A stretch of 64,000 nt of DNA from Labrys monachus (GTDB lineage: Bacteria > Pseudomonadota > Alphaproteobacteria > Rhizobiales > Labraceae), in the NCBI RefSeq assembly GCF_030814655.1, contig NZ_JAUSVK010000001.1, positions 2,375,501-2,439,500 on the forward strand. Direction: 5' to 3'. How positions within the stretch are numbered: the stretch's first letter is position 1; every line of letters begins with the position of its first letter. This document shows, piece by piece, positions 9,070-18,322 of this stretch. The notes under the pieces were generated by a model. It ran no database searches. It saw only the letters and a list, made by a program, of their open reading frames with translations, and was not told where the DNA came from. A program made the position numbers and the translations under genes.

Positions 9070-9645
9070 TCAGGCGTCGAGACTTTCGATGACGAGATTG
9101 TGGTTGGTGTAGACGCAGATGTCGGCAGCGATGCCCATCGCCTTGCGCACGATCGCTTCGGCGTCGATGTCGATGTCGACCAGCGCCCGCGCCGCCGCGA
9201 GCGCATAATTGCCGCCCGAGCCGATCGCCATCACGCCGCCTTCCGGTTCGAGCACGTCGCCGGTGCCGGTGAGCACGAGGCCGGCGGTCTTGTCGGCCAC
9301 CAGCATCATCGCCTCCAGGCGGCGCAGATAGCGGTCCGTGCGCCAGTCCTTGGCGAGCTCGACGCAGGCCCGCGTCAGCTGGGAGGGGTATTGCTCGAGC
9401 TTGGCCTCGAGCCGCTCGAACAGCGTGAAAGCATCCGCCGTCGCGCCCGCGAAGCCGGCGATGACGTCGCCGCGCCCCAGCCGCCTGACCTTGCGCGCAT
9501 TGCCCTTGATCACCGTCTGGCCGAGGCTGACCTGGCCGTCGCCGCCGATGACGACCTTGCCGCCCTTGCGCACCATCAGGATGGTGGTGGCATGGAAGGG
9601 CGAGCGCGGGCCGGTGTCCTGCACGGGATATTGCTGGAAATTCAT
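9070..9645 (-). CDS. hslV: ATP-dependent protease proteolytic subunit HslV
   Basis: Proteolytic core of the HslUV (ClpQY) protease, 191 residues. After a short propeptide the catalytic N-terminal threonine would be Thr20 in [21 protein letters not shown], followed by the family landmarks [37 protein letters not shown] and the end segment [15 protein letters not shown] 9645 gives the usual short leader. The unfoldase gene hslU, normally close by, is not downstream: the next genes are a lipoprotein and, beyond it, the biuret operon on the other strand. HslU must be encoded elsewhere for function. Confidence 0.93.
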   Translation of the reverse strand: MNFQQYPVQDTGPRSPFHATTILMVRKGGKVVIGGDGQVSLGQTVIKGNARKVRRLGRGDVIAGFAGATADAFTLFERLEAKLEQYPSQLTRACVELAKDWRTDRYLRRLEAMMLVADKTAGLVLTGTGDVLEPEGGVMAIGSGGNYALAAARALVDIDIDAEAIVRKAMGIAADICVYTNHNLVIESLDA

Positions 9646-9669
9646 GGAGACCTCGTTGGTATCCCTCCT

Positions 9670-9698
9670 ATCTAGGGGCTCGATGCGAAAACGCAAAG
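9670..9698 (-). promoter_or_regulatory. possible heat-shock (RpoH-type) promoter of hslV
   Basis: Reading the minus strand, CTTTG is followed by a 17-base gap and CCTAGAT, close to but not identical with the alphaproteobacterial RpoH pattern CTTG-N17-CYTATNT. It lies just upstream of the hslV start, a known heat-shock target. Weak match. Confidence 0.25.
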
Positions 9699-9924
9699 GT
9701 GGCTCCGCGCATCGGGATACCGTCCGCCCGGCGCGCCGGGCGGAAAATCCGCCCCGCGGCCGAAGCGGCATTGATTTCCCCGGCAAAGGCGCAATGATGG
9801 CGGGCCGCATCCGCAGAAGATGCGTCCCGGCGGCCGGACGGCCGCAGGGATCGGAAGCGAGGAAGACGCCCATGCCGCCAGATGTGACGTCGGCCGGCCC
9901 GGTGCCGGTCGGAGCGCTGTCTTG

Positions 9925-12513
9925 ATGGATGCGGTGGCAGGTCCACCGCCGTCGCGCCTTGCCGCCAGCGGCACGGCCGTCATCGGGCTGGCGCATGCCG
10001 GCAAGCGCTTCGGGGGAACCGTCGCCCTCACCGATGCCAGTTTCGACCTGCGGGCCGGAGAAGTGGTCGCGCTCCTCGGCGAGAACGGGGCGGGCAAGAG
10101 CACCTGCGTCAAGCTGCTGGCCGGCGTCTACCGGCCCGACAGCGGTGCCGTCACCCTCGACGGCAAGCCGGTCGACTGGCGCTCGCCCCTCGACGCGCGC
10201 CGGCACGGCATCGCCGTCATCCACCAGCATCCGGGCCTCTTCGCCGATCTCACCGTCGCGGAGAACGTCTTCCTCGGCCATATGCCGCGGGGCTTCCTCG
10301 GCGGTGTCGACCAGGCCCGCATGGAGCGGGAGACGGCCGCCCTGATCGAGGTCGTCGGTCTCGGCTGCCGGCCGGACGACAGGCTGGACCGGCTGCGTAC
10401 CTCCGAGCAGCAGCTGGTCGAGATCGCCCGCGCTTTGTCGATGCGGGCCCGCGTGCTCATCATGGACGAGCCGACCGCCTCGCTGTCGCAGCGCGAGGTC
10501 GAGCGGTTGTTCGCCGTCGTCGCCGATCTCAGGGCGCGCGGCGTCGCCATGATGTTCGTCGGCCATCGCATGGACGAGATCTATCGCGTGGCCGACCGCA
10601 TTGCGGTCCTGCGCGACGGCCATCTCGTCGGTGTCGAGGCCGCGCGCGACCTCGACCGCGACAAGGCAGTGCGGATGATGATCGGGCGCACGCTGAGTTC
10701 GATCTTTCCGGCGCGGGAGGCCGTCCGGGGCGAGGTGGCGCTCGACGTGCGCAGCCTCTCGCGCGAAGGCGAGTTCGGCGACATATCCTTCCAGGTCCGG
10801 CGCGGCGAGATCCTCGGCCTCGGCGGCCTCGTCGGCAGCGGGCGGACCGAGATCGCCCGCGCCTTGTTCGGCATCACCCAGCCGGATGCGGGCGAGATCC
10901 TGGTCGAGGGCACGCCCCGCCGCTTCGCCTCGCCGGACGAAGCCATGGCGGCCCGCATCGCCTATGTCTCGGAGGACCGGCTCGGCCAGAGCCTGGTGAT
11001 GGATTTTTCCATCCTGTCCAATGCAGTGCTGCCGGTGATCGGGCAGGCGACCATCGCCGGCATGGTGTGGCGGCCGCGCGAGGTCGCGCTGGTCGGCCCG
11101 CATCTGGAGCGGCTGCGGCTGAAGTTCCGCAGCTTCGACCAGGCGGTGAAGACATTGTCCGGCGGCAACCAGCAGAAGGTGGTGCTGTCGAAATGGCTCG
11201 CCACCGACCCGAAGATCCTCATCCTCGACGAGCCGACGCAGGGCATCGACGTCCGCACCAAGGCCGAAGTCCATGCCATGATCGCCGAGCTCGCGCGCCA
11301 GGGCCTCGCCATCATCCTGATCTCCTCCGAACTGCCGGAGCTGCTGGGCATGTGCGACCGCATCCTCGTCCTGCGCGAAGGCCGGATGACGGCCGAGTTC
11401 GACGGCGGCGACGTCGACCAGGAACGGGTCATCCGCGCAGCCACCGATGCCGACGGCACCGCGCCGCCACCGGTCGCCCTGCCGGCCGTACCGGAGGCGG
11501 GGCTCCTGCCGACGGGAACCGCAGCGCGGGGCGGCCCTTCCTTCCTGCGCCGGCTGGTGGCGCGCCGCGAGGCCGGCCTGGTCGCCGCCATCGCGGCCGT
11601 CGTCATCCCGGTCTCGGTGCTCAATCCGCGCATGCTCGGTGCCGCCAACCTGGATGCGCTCGCCATGGATGCCGGCCTGCTGATGATCGTCGCGGCGGCG
11701 CAAATGCTGGTCATGCTCACCCGCAACATCGACCTGTCGGTCGCCTCCGTCATCGGCCTCGCCGCCTATGGCTCCGCCAGCTTCATGCATGAGCATCCGT
11801 CGATGCCGGTCGTTGCCGGCGTCGCCGTCGCCTGCCTGATCGGCTTCGCCGCGGGCCTCCTCAACGGGGCGGTGGTGACGCTCGGCCGCGTGCCCTCCAT
11901 CGTCGTCACCCTCGGCACGCTGGCGGTGTTCCGCGGCGCCAATTCGTTGTGGGCCGGCGGCCGGCAGATCAGCGCCGACCAAGTCTCGCAGGCCTGGCTC
12001 GACATGACCAGCGCGCGCTTCGCCGGCGTGCCCGCCGTCATCCTGATCGCCATCGCCGCCCTGGCGGTCGTCGCCTGGTTCCTCCGCCGCCTGCCGCTCG
12101 GACGGGAACTCTACGCCGTCGGCTCCAACCCGGAGGGGGCGGCGCTGATGGGCATCCGCTCGCGCTGGCTGGTGCTCGGCGCCTTCGCCGTGGCCGGGCT
12201 CCTCGCCGGCTTCGACGGGGCGCTGTGGGCCTCGCGCTACGCCACCGTCGACGCCCGCGTCGCCTCGGGCTTCGAGCTGACGGTGATCGCCGCCGTCGTG
12301 GTCGGCGGCGTGGCGCTGCGCGGCGGCGCCGGCACCGTTCCGGGCATCGTGCTCGGCGCCCTGACGCTGCTCGTCATCCGCAACGGGCTGACGCTGGTCC
12401 GCGTCGACCCGCTCTGGCTCGACGGCGTCTACGGCCTGATCATCCTGATGGCGATCGGCATTGACGCGGCCGTGGCACATCGGGCCCGGCTGCCCGGGGG
12501 AGGGGCGCGATGA
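9925..12513 (+). CDS. sugar ABC transporter: ATP-binding protein fused to permease
   Basis: A single 862-residue polypeptide combining two subunits that are normally separate. Residues ~15-255 form the first ABC domain (Walker [10 protein letters not shown] at 52-60, Walker [13 protein letters not shown]). The second ABC domain follows to ~510 (degenerate Walker [10 protein letters not shown] near 301, signature [15 protein letters not shown], Walker [13 protein letters not shown]). After a Pro/Ala-rich linker, residues ~545-862 are a BPD_transp_2 permease with [15 protein letters not shown]. The domains resemble the rhamnose/ribose/AI-2 importer class. The frame is continuous across the junction. 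It overlaps the next permease gene by 4 bases (ATGA). Confidence 0.88.
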   Translation: MDAVAGPPPSRLAASGTAVIGLAHAGKRFGGTVALTDASFDLRAGEVVALLGENGAGKSTCVKLLAGVYRPDSGAVTLDGKPVDWRSPLDARRHGIAVIHQHPGLFADLTVAENVFLGHMPRGFLGGVDQARMERETAALIEVVGLGCRPDDRLDRLRTSEQQLVEIARALSMRARVLIMDEPTASLSQREVERLFAVVADLRARGVAMMFVGHRMDEIYRVADRIAVLRDGHLVGVEAARDLDRDKAVRMMIGRTLSSIFPAREAVRGEVALDVRSLSREGEFGDISFQVRRGEILGLGGLVGSGRTEIARALFGITQPDAGEILVEGTPRRFASPDEAMAARIAYVSEDRLGQSLVMDFSILSNAVLPVIGQATIAGMVWRPREVALVGPHLERLRLKFRSFDQAVKTLSGGNQQKVVLSKWLATDPKILILDEPTQGIDVRTKAEVHAMIAELARQGLAIILISSELPELLGMCDRILVLREGRMTAEFDGGDVDQERVIRAATDADGTAPPPVALPAVPEAGLLPTGTAARGGPSFLRRLVARREAGLVAAIAAVVIPVSVLNPRMLGAANLDALAMDAGLLMIVAAAQMLVMLTRNIDLSVASVIGLAAYGSASFMHEHPSMPVVAGVAVACLIGFAAGLLNGAVVTLGRVPSIVVTLGTLAVFRGANSLWAGGRQISADQVSQAWLDMTSARFAGVPAVILIAIAALAVVAWFLRRLPLGRELYAVGSNPEGAALMGIRSRWLVLGAFAVAGLLAGFDGALWASRYATVDARVASGFELTVIAAVVVGGVALRGGAGTVPGIVLGALTLLVIRNGLTLVRVDPLWLDGVYGLIILMAIGIDAAVAHRARLPGGGAR

Positions 12514-13550
12514 AGCGTTCCCTCTTCGACCGTCTCGCCACCTGGGACAATTTCCTTGCGCTGTTGGCGCTGGCGACGCTGGCCTTCGCCCTTCTGCGCG
12601 TGCCGAATTTCGCCACCGGCTTCAACATCTCCCAGGCGATCGCCGGCGTCTCCGAGCGGGCGCTGATCGTGCTGCCGATGGTTCTCCTCATCATCGCGCG
12701 CGAGATCGATCTCTCGGTCGCCAGCATCCTGGCGCTCACCAGCGTGCTGTTCGGCATCATGGTCGAGGCCGGCTGGCCGCTGCCGGCCGCCATCGCGCTC
12801 ACCTTGGCCGGTGGTGCCCTGTGCGGCGCCTTCAACGGACTGCTGGTGACCCGGCTCGGCCTGCCCTCGCTGGTGGTGACGCTGGGCACGATGGCGATGT
12901 ACCGGGGCATCGGCTACATCATCCTCGGCTCGGGCTCGGTCAACGACTTTCCCGACAGCGTCACCGATTTCGGCATCGACACGCTCGGCGACAGCCCGAT
13001 TCCCTGGACGATCCTCCCCTTCCTGGCTCTCGCCCCGGTGTTCGTCTTCGTCCTGCAGGCGAGCGCCACCGGGCGGCGCATCTATGCCCTCGGCGGCAAT
13101 CCGAGCGTGGCGCTCTATGCCGGCGTCAGGACCGCCCGCATCCGCTTCGGCCTGTTCGTGGTCTCGGGCCTCGTCTGCGCCGTCGCCGGCCTCGTCTTCA
13201 CGGCGCGCCTCGCCAATGCCCGGGCCAACAATGCGCTCGGCCTCGAACTCGACGTCATCACCATCGCGCTGCTCGGCGGCATTTCGGTCTTCGGCGGCCG
13301 GGGCCGGCTGACGGGCGTGTTCTGGGCCCTGCTGCTGATCGCGACGCTGCGCAACGTGCTCGGCCTCAGCCAGATCGGCGGCGACGCGCAGGGCACCGTC
13401 ATCGGCCTGCTGCTGATCCTGTCGCTCCTGCTCAGCAACCTCATACAATCCGCGCTTGCCGCCATCCATGCCAGACGCAGCATTCCCGAAACCGGCGATC
13501 ACGACGGGGGCGGTCCGCCGGCACCATCAACCGCGAGCCCGGCGGAATAA
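12510..13550 (+). CDS. sugar ABC transporter permease
   Basis: Second channel subunit, 346 residues, about eight to ten hydrophobic helices. It carries the family motif [19 protein letters not shown] and a C-terminal [21 protein letters not shown] segment typical of BPD_transp_2 permeases such as RhaQ/RbsC/LsrD. The start overlaps the fusion gene stop. The stop is 13 bases before the binding-protein gene. It should pair with the permease half of the preceding fusion to form a heterodimeric channel. Confidence 0.86.
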   Translation: MKRSLFDRLATWDNFLALLALATLAFALLRVPNFATGFNISQAIAGVSERALIVLPMVLLIIAREIDLSVASILALTSVLFGIMVEAGWPLPAAIALTLAGGALCGAFNGLLVTRLGLPSLVVTLGTMAMYRGIGYIILGSGSVNDFPDSVTDFGIDTLGDSPIPWTILPFLALAPVFVFVLQASATGRRIYALGGNPSVALYAGVRTARIRFGLFVVSGLVCAVAGLVFTARLANARANNALGLELDVITIALLGGISVFGGRGRLTGVFWALLLIATLRNVLGLSQIGGDAQGTVIGLLLILSLLLSNLIQSALAAIHARRSIPETGDHDGGGPPAPSTASPAE

Positions 13551-13563
13551 GGAGGAGATGTCG

Positions 13564-14574
13564 ATGAAGGCTATTTCACGCACCGGCGCCGCATTCGCGG
13601 CGCTGCTGCTCGCTTCGCTGCTCGGCAGCACCGGCGCCCTGGCCCAGACCTGCAAGAGCGGGCCGGCCACCGTCGGCTTCCTGCCCAAGCTCGATACCGA
13701 CCCCTATTTCCAGGTCGCCAAGACCGGCGCCGACGAGGCGCAGGGCGAGATCGGCGGCACCGTCATCCAGCAGGCGCCCTCGCAGGCCACTGCCGAGGCG
13801 CAGATCGAGTTCATCAACAATCTGGTATCGCAGAAGGTCGACGTCATCGCCATTTCCGGCAATGACGCCAATGCGGTGGCCCCGGCCCTCAAGCGCGCCG
13901 CCAAGCAGGGCGTGCGCGTCGTCTCCTATGATTCCGACGTCGCCGCGAGCGCCCGTTCGCTGTTCCTCAACCAGGCCAAGGGCGACAGCCTCGCCGAGAT
14001 GATGCTGGAAAGTCTCGGCCAGCTGACCAATTACGACGGCGATTTCGCCATCCTGTCCTCGACGCCGACGGCGACCAACCAGAACGCCTGGATCGACTTC
14101 ATCAAGGCCCGCCTGAAGGAGCCGAAATACGCCAAGCTCAACCTCGTCCAGGTCGCCTATGGCCAGGAGAGCGAGCAGATCAACCAGCAGCAGGCGCTCG
14201 CCCTCGTCCAGGCGTTTCCGAACCTCAAGGGCATCATCATTCCAGCCGGCATCGGCCTGCCTGCCGCCGCCCGCGCGCTGGAACAGTCCGGCGCGCTCGG
14301 CAAGATCAAGCTCACCGGCCTCGCCCCGGCGACCCTGATCAAGAAATACATCCAGAACGGCACCGTGCAGGACATCTGGTGGAACGTGAAGGATCTCGGC
14401 TACCTGACCTATCAGGCGGCCCAGGCCCTCGCCCAATGCAAGATCACCGGCAAGGAAGGCGAGACCTTCAAGGCCGGCCGCCTCGGCGAGTACAAGGTCG
14501 GCGCGAATGGCGAGGTCGTGCTCGGCCCGGCCCAGATCGTCACGCCCAAGAACGTCGACGAGTTCAAGTTCTGA
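13564..14574 (+). CDS. sugar ABC transporter substrate-binding protein (periplasmic)
   Basis: Ligand-binding component, 336 residues, with a Sec signal peptide (MKAISRTGAAFAALLLASLLGSTGALAQ). The Peripla_BP_4 fold is indicated by VGFLPKLDTDPYFQVAKTGA, QKVDVIAISGNDANAV and DFAILSSTPTATNQNAWID, the last close to rhamnose- and AI-2-type binding proteins. ATG 13564 is preferred over ATG 13558 because AAGGAGGAG ends about seven bases before it but would crowd 13558. No sugar kinase or isomerase is adjacent, so the sugar is not identified. Confidence 0.85.
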   Translation: MKAISRTGAAFAALLLASLLGSTGALAQTCKSGPATVGFLPKLDTDPYFQVAKTGADEAQGEIGGTVIQQAPSQATAEAQIEFINNLVSQKVDVIAISGNDANAVAPALKRAAKQGVRVVSYDSDVAASARSLFLNQAKGDSLAEMMLESLGQLTNYDGDFAILSSTPTATNQNAWIDFIKARLKEPKYAKLNLVQVAYGQESEQINQQQALALVQAFPNLKGIIIPAGIGLPAAARALEQSGALGKIKLTGLAPATLIKKYIQNGTVQDIWWNVKDLGYLTYQAAQALAQCKITGKEGETFKAGRLGEYKVGANGEVVLGPAQIVTPKNVDEFKF

Positions 14575-14614
14575 GGGCTCGAACTTCCGCGCGCCGAGAT
14601 GAGTGAATATGGCG

Positions 14615-14637
14615 CCTTCTCCCGTGTCGGGAGAAGG
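14615..14637. terminator. 10-bp hairpin after the sugar ABC operon
   Basis: CCTTCTCCCG and its exact complement flank a 3-base loop, about 40 bases after the binding-protein stop. There is no T-run. The sequence with its flank (CCCGGCAGGGGGATGAGGGC) resembles a dispersed intergenic repeat common in this order, so it may be a repeat acting as a terminator. Confidence 0.5.
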
Positions 14638-14747
14638 TCCCGGCAGGGGGATGAGGGCTTAAACCTTGACGAAGATGGCTCTACGGTCATCCTGCTCAAA
14701 TCCTCCGCTCTGGCCTTCAAACCCGTCTTGGTCTATCGAACAAGCGC

Positions 14748-15908
14748 ATGAACAAGATCTTCGCCGACCTGCAGACCAGCGTTTTCGAGGCCATGTCCCT
14801 GCTTGCGCGGGAGACCGGCGCCATCAATCTCGGCCAGGGCTTTCCGGACGATCCCGGGCCTGAGGACGTGCGCCGCAAGGCCGCCGAGGCCGTCCTGTCC
14901 GGCTGGAACCAATATCCGCCGATGATGGGGCTGCCGGAGCTGCGCCGCGCCGTCGCCGCCCACTACCAGCGCTTCCAGGACGTCACGCTGGATCCCGACA
15001 GCGAGGTGATGGTGACCTCGGGTGCGACCGAGGCGATCGCCGACACGCTGATGGCGCTGGTCGAGCCGGGCGACGAGGTCGTGCTGTTCCAGCCCTGCTA
15101 CGACGCCTATCTGCCGCTGGTACGGCGCGCCGGCGGTGTCGCGCGCTTCGTCAACCTGTCGCCGCCGCGTTGGCGCCTGACGCGCGAAGCCCTGGAGGCG
15201 GCCTTCTCGCCGCGCACGAAAGCGGTGCTGTTCAACAATCCGCTCAACCCGGCCGCCGTCGTCTTTTCGGACGAGGACCTCGCCCTCCTGGCCGAATTCT
15301 GTGTCGAGCATGACGCGGTCGCCATCTGCGACGAGGTCTGGGAACATGTCGTCTTCGACGGGCGCCGCTTCAAGCCGCTGATCGGCTTTCCCGGCATGCG
15401 CGAGCGCACGGTCAAGATCGGCTCGGCCGGCAAGATCTTCTCGCTTACCGGCTGGAAGGTCGGCTTCGTCATGGCCGCCGCGCCGATCCTCAGGGTGATC
15501 GCCAAGGCCCACCAGTTCTTCACCTTCACGACCCCGCCCAACCTCCAGGCGGCGGTCGCCTACGGCCTCGGCAAGGACGAGGCCTATTTCAGCGGCATGC
15601 GGGCGGGCTTCCAGCGCTCGCGCGACATGTTCGCCGCCGGCCTCGCGCAGGCCGGCTTCCGGACGCTGCCGAGCGAAGCCACCTATTTCATCAACATCGA
15701 CCTCGCCGCCAGCGGCATCGAGGAGGACGATATCGGCTTCTGCAGACGGCTGGTCATCGAGCACAAGGTGGCGGCGATTCCGGTGTCGGCCTTCTATGCG
15801 CAGGACCCCGTGACGTCCGTGGTGCGCCTGTGCTTCGCCAAACGCGACGATACGCTTTCCAGTGCGCTCGCCAATCTGGAAGGCGTGGTGGCGAAGGCTG
15901 TGGCTTGA
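14748..15908 (+). CDS. PLP-dependent aminotransferase class I/II
   Basis: Fold-type I aminotransferase, 386 residues. Visible landmarks: INLGQGFPDDPGPEDV at the N-terminus, MVTSGATEAIADTL, the NNPLNPAAVVF substrate-loop Asn, the CDEVWEHVVFDG aspartate, and the PLP Schiff-base lysine in SAGKIFSLTGWKVGF. The pattern is that of the methionine/kynurenine aminotransferase-like group (YbdL/DapC type). It stands alone, separated by hairpins from the sugar ABC operon and from the convergent dehydrogenase. Substrate not assignable. Confidence 0.85.
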   Translation: MNKIFADLQTSVFEAMSLLARETGAINLGQGFPDDPGPEDVRRKAAEAVLSGWNQYPPMMGLPELRRAVAAHYQRFQDVTLDPDSEVMVTSGATEAIADTLMALVEPGDEVVLFQPCYDAYLPLVRRAGGVARFVNLSPPRWRLTREALEAAFSPRTKAVLFNNPLNPAAVVFSDEDLALLAEFCVEHDAVAICDEVWEHVVFDGRRFKPLIGFPGMRERTVKIGSAGKIFSLTGWKVGFVMAAAPILRVIAKAHQFFTFTTPPNLQAAVAYGLGKDEAYFSGMRAGFQRSRDMFAAGLAQAGFRTLPSEATYFINIDLAASGIEEDDIGFCRRLVIEHKVAAIPVSAFYAQDPVTSVVRLCFAKRDDTLSSALANLEGVVAKAVA

Positions 15909-15991
15909 CGGCGGTACGATTTGTCGGCGAGAAGGAACTTTCCGCCGAGTTGGCATCGATCGAACCGCGGCATGCGGCCTGACGATCGCCT

Positions 15992-16020
15992 TTCCTCCCG
16001 GCCAGGTTCGCCGGGAGGAA
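15992..16020. terminator. bidirectional hairpin between convergent genes
   Basis: A perfect 11-bp stem (TTCCTCCCGGC and complement) with a 7-base loop lies between the stops of the aminotransferase (15908) and the convergent dehydrogenase (16040). Likely a shared terminator. Confidence 0.6.
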
Positions 16021-16039
16021 GGGATTGCAGCCGCTCCGC

Positions 16040-16951
16040 TCAGGAGCCGGATTTCAAGCTCGTCCCGTTCAGCTTCGCGACATGGTCCGGCAGCATCGGC
16101 ACATAGTCGCCCGCGCCGCCGGCCGCCATCGCCACGCCGAAGGAGTTCTTGACGGCATTGCCGACGAGATTGACGAGGCCGGCCGCGTCGGCCATCGATT
16201 CCAGATAGGTCAGGTCCTTGAAGGCGTTGCTGATCGTGAACTTGTGGGCGTCGCGGTCCCCCTCCAACGTGTAGCGCATGAAGGTCTGGTAGAAGCCGCA
16301 ATCCATGCGCCCGCCGCGGATGACGCTGTCGAAGCGCTGCGGCGAGATGCCGACCTTCTGCGCCAGCGTCATGGCTTCCGCATAGAGCGCGCCATAGCCG
16401 AGGGACAGGAAATTGTTGAGCAGCTTCATGCGGTGGCCGTCGCCGACATTGCCGATATGGACGATGCGGCCAGCCCAGGTTTCGAGGACGGGCTTCAGGC
16501 GGGCGAACACCGCTTCGCTCGCGCCGACCATGGTGTCGAGCGTGCCTTCCCAGGCTTCCTTCGGCGTGCGTCCGAGCGGCGCGTCGGCATAGTCGACGCC
16601 GATCGCCCCGAGTTCGGCGGCCAGCGCCAGGGTGGAGTTCGGATCCGAGGTCGAGCAGTCGACCACGATCGAGCCGGGCTTCAGCCCGGCCTTCAGCCCG
16701 TCGGGACCGCGGATCACCGCCTCGACCTGGGGTGATCCGGTCACGCACAGGAAGATCACCGAGGCGTTCTCCGCGATCTCGCGCGCCGTCGCCACCTCGC
16801 GGGCGCCGCGGGTCTTCAGGTCTTCGATGGGCTCGCGGTTGCGGTGGCCCATGATCGTCAGAGGGTAGCCCTTCTCGACGATGTTCTTGGCCATGCCGTG
16901 GCCCATATATCCCAGGCCGATGAATCCGACCGTCTCGCCTGCTGTGCTCAT
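16040..16951 (-). CDS. NAD(P)-dependent beta-hydroxyacid dehydrogenase (HIBADH family)
   Basis: Oxidises a 3-hydroxy acid at C3. 303 residues with an N-terminal Rossmann motif VGFIGLGYMGHGMAKN, the substrate segment DAPLGRTPKEAWEG and the catalytic lysine in MKLLNNFLSLGYGA. ATG 16951 is chosen because AGGACAGGG precedes it; an upstream ATG at 16972 is possible. A LacI-type operator lies about 63 bases upstream (17014-17027), matching another beside the dehydrogenase at 18323. It is therefore probably part of the same sugar-acid regulon as the LacI gene located just upstream on the same strand. Confidence 0.85.
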   Translation of the reverse strand: MSTAGETVGFIGLGYMGHGMAKNIVEKGYPLTIMGHRNREPIEDLKTRGAREVATAREIAENASVIFLCVTGSPQVEAVIRGPDGLKAGLKPGSIVVDCSTSDPNSTLALAAELGAIGVDYADAPLGRTPKEAWEGTLDTMVGASEAVFARLKPVLETWAGRIVHIGNVGDGHRMKLLNNFLSLGYGALYAEAMTLAQKVGISPQRFDSVIRGGRMDCGFYQTFMRYTLEGDRDAHKFTISNAFKDLTYLESMADAAGLVNLVGNAVKNSFGVAMAAGGAGDYVPMLPDHVAKLNGTSLKSGS

Positions 16952-17013
16952 GATGATTGCCCTGTCCTTCATGCCCGGCGCGCCGGACGGCGGCGCCTTG
17001 TTTCGCAAGCCTG

Positions 17014-17027
17014 TGTTAGCGCTGTCA
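17014..17027. promoter_or_regulatory. LacI-type operator TGTTAGCGCTGTCA
   Basis: An imperfect palindrome centred on GCGC, the usual form of LacI-family operators with a central CG. Its exact reverse complement occurs at 18229-18242. It lies between the lacI stop and the dehydrogenase at 16951. Confidence 0.75.
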
Positions 17028-17065
17028 ACGGCGTTTCCCCCGTTGACACCCGGCTCCGGCAGCCC

Positions 17066-18109
17066 TCAGGCGGTGCCGCCGATCACGATTTCGTAGCCGG
17101 TGTCGACGATGGTGGCTCCCTCGGGCCTTTCGTGCCGCTCCAGGATCCTCTCGATCGCCGTCCGGCCGATGAGGAAGCGATTGGAGCGGATGGTCGAGAG
17201 CGGGACGGGAAGGGCCTGTCCGATGTCGAGGCCGTTGAAGCCGAAGATGGCGACGTCCTCCTTCAGCCGGATCGAGGCGGCGATGCAATGGAAGACGCCG
17301 CCCGTGGCCATGTCGTCGTTGGAGAAGACGACGACGTCGATGTCCGGCTGGCGCGCCAGCAGGCGCGCCAGCATGTCGCGCCCGGCGATGGTCGAACTCG
17401 GCCCCTCGAACAGGGCCTCGTCGACCAGGCCGAGACCGTGCTCGGCCAGGCACGCCGCCAGCCCGTCATAGCGCAGCCTGGCCCGCCGGTCGGCGCACCA
17501 GTCATGGCCGACATAGCCGAAACGCCGGTAGCCGCGCTCGATCAGATGGCGGCCGGTATCGAAGCCCGCCTGGCGGTGGGAAAGGCCGACGGCGATGTCG
17601 ATCGGCTTGGAATCGATCTCCATCACCTCGGCGATCCGCACGCCGCTCGCCTGCAGCATGCGGCGGGTCCGCTCGGTATGGTCGAAGCCGGCGATCACCA
17701 TGGCCTGCGGCTTCCAGGCGAGCAGCGCCTCGACCAGATGCTCCTCGGCCTCCATGTCGTAGCCGGTCACGCCGACGACCGGCTGCAGCCCCGAACGGTC
17801 GAGGGCGGCATGGATGCCGCGCAGGACCTCGGGAAACACGATGTTGGTCAGCGAGGGCACGATCACGCCGATCAGGCCGGAACCGGCGGAGGCGAGGCCG
17901 CCCGCCAGCCGGTTGGGTACGTAGCCGGTGGCCTCGACCGCCGCCATCACGCGCTTGCGGGTCGCTTCGGCGACCGGCCCCTTGTTGCGCAGGATGCGCG
18001 AGACGGTGATCTCGCTCACCTCGGCGAGTTCGGCCACCTCGGCCAGCGTGACGCTGGCGCCCTGCCTCGAACTTCTCTTCCTGCCGCCGATGTTCCTGCC
18101 TCCGAGCAA
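17066..18109 (-). CDS. LacI family transcriptional regulator
   Basis: 347-residue repressor. The helix-turn-helix is at residues ~21-42 (VTLAEVAELAEVSEITVSRILRN), followed by the hinge GYVPNRLAGGLASAGSGLIGVIVP and a periplasmic-binding-like effector domain (VFSNDDMATGGVFHC). The N-terminus has no ATG. TTG 18109 is chosen because AGGGGGA sits about eight bases upstream and the protein then has normal length. Two identical 14-bp operators flank the gene, one beside each dehydrogenase, which strongly suggests it controls both and itself. GntR/IdnR-like members sense sugar acids. Confidence 0.88.
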   Translation of the reverse strand: MLGGRNIGGRKRSSRQGASVTLAEVAELAEVSEITVSRILRNKGPVAEATRKRVMAAVEATGYVPNRLAGGLASAGSGLIGVIVPSLTNIVFPEVLRGIHAALDRSGLQPVVGVTGYDMEAEEHLVEALLAWKPQAMVIAGFDHTERTRRMLQASGVRIAEVMEIDSKPIDIAVGLSHRQAGFDTGRHLIERGYRRFGYVGHDWCADRRARLRYDGLAACLAEHGLGLVDEALFEGPSSTIAGRDMLARLLARQPDIDVVVFSNDDMATGGVFHCIAASIRLKEDVAIFGFNGLDIGQALPVPLSTIRSNRFLIGRTAIERILERHERPEGATIVDTGYEIVIGGTA

Positions 18110-18228
18110 GCCCGTGTCCCCCTGTGCCGTTCCGGCCCGGCTATCTTTGCCGGTACCCGCGCGAAAAGTGCAAGACGCCGCAGGGCAAGCCGATTGACGG
18201 CGATCGAAGAACCTCGCATTGTCGCGTA

Positions 18229-18242
18229 TGACAGCGCTAACA
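18229..18242. promoter_or_regulatory. LacI-type operator TGACAGCGCTAACA
   Basis: Exact reverse complement of the 14-mer at 17014-17027. It lies in the divergent region between the lacI start (18109) and the dehydrogenase start (18323), so it can control both directions. Flanking A and T extend the palindrome to ATGACAGC/GCTAACAT. Confidence 0.8.
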
Positions 18243-18322
18243 TAAACCAGATCATCGGTTTCCGTCGCCGGAATTCTTCTGTGACGACGGCGGCTGCTGA
18301 TTTCGAGGAAGGCGGATTTTCG

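Noticed and set aside
9070-12480. 1136-residue minus-strand open frame
   Set aside because: Only the hslV part (9070-9645) is real. The rest is antisense to the ABC fusion gene, has His/Asp/Arg-rich low-complexity composition and no domain.
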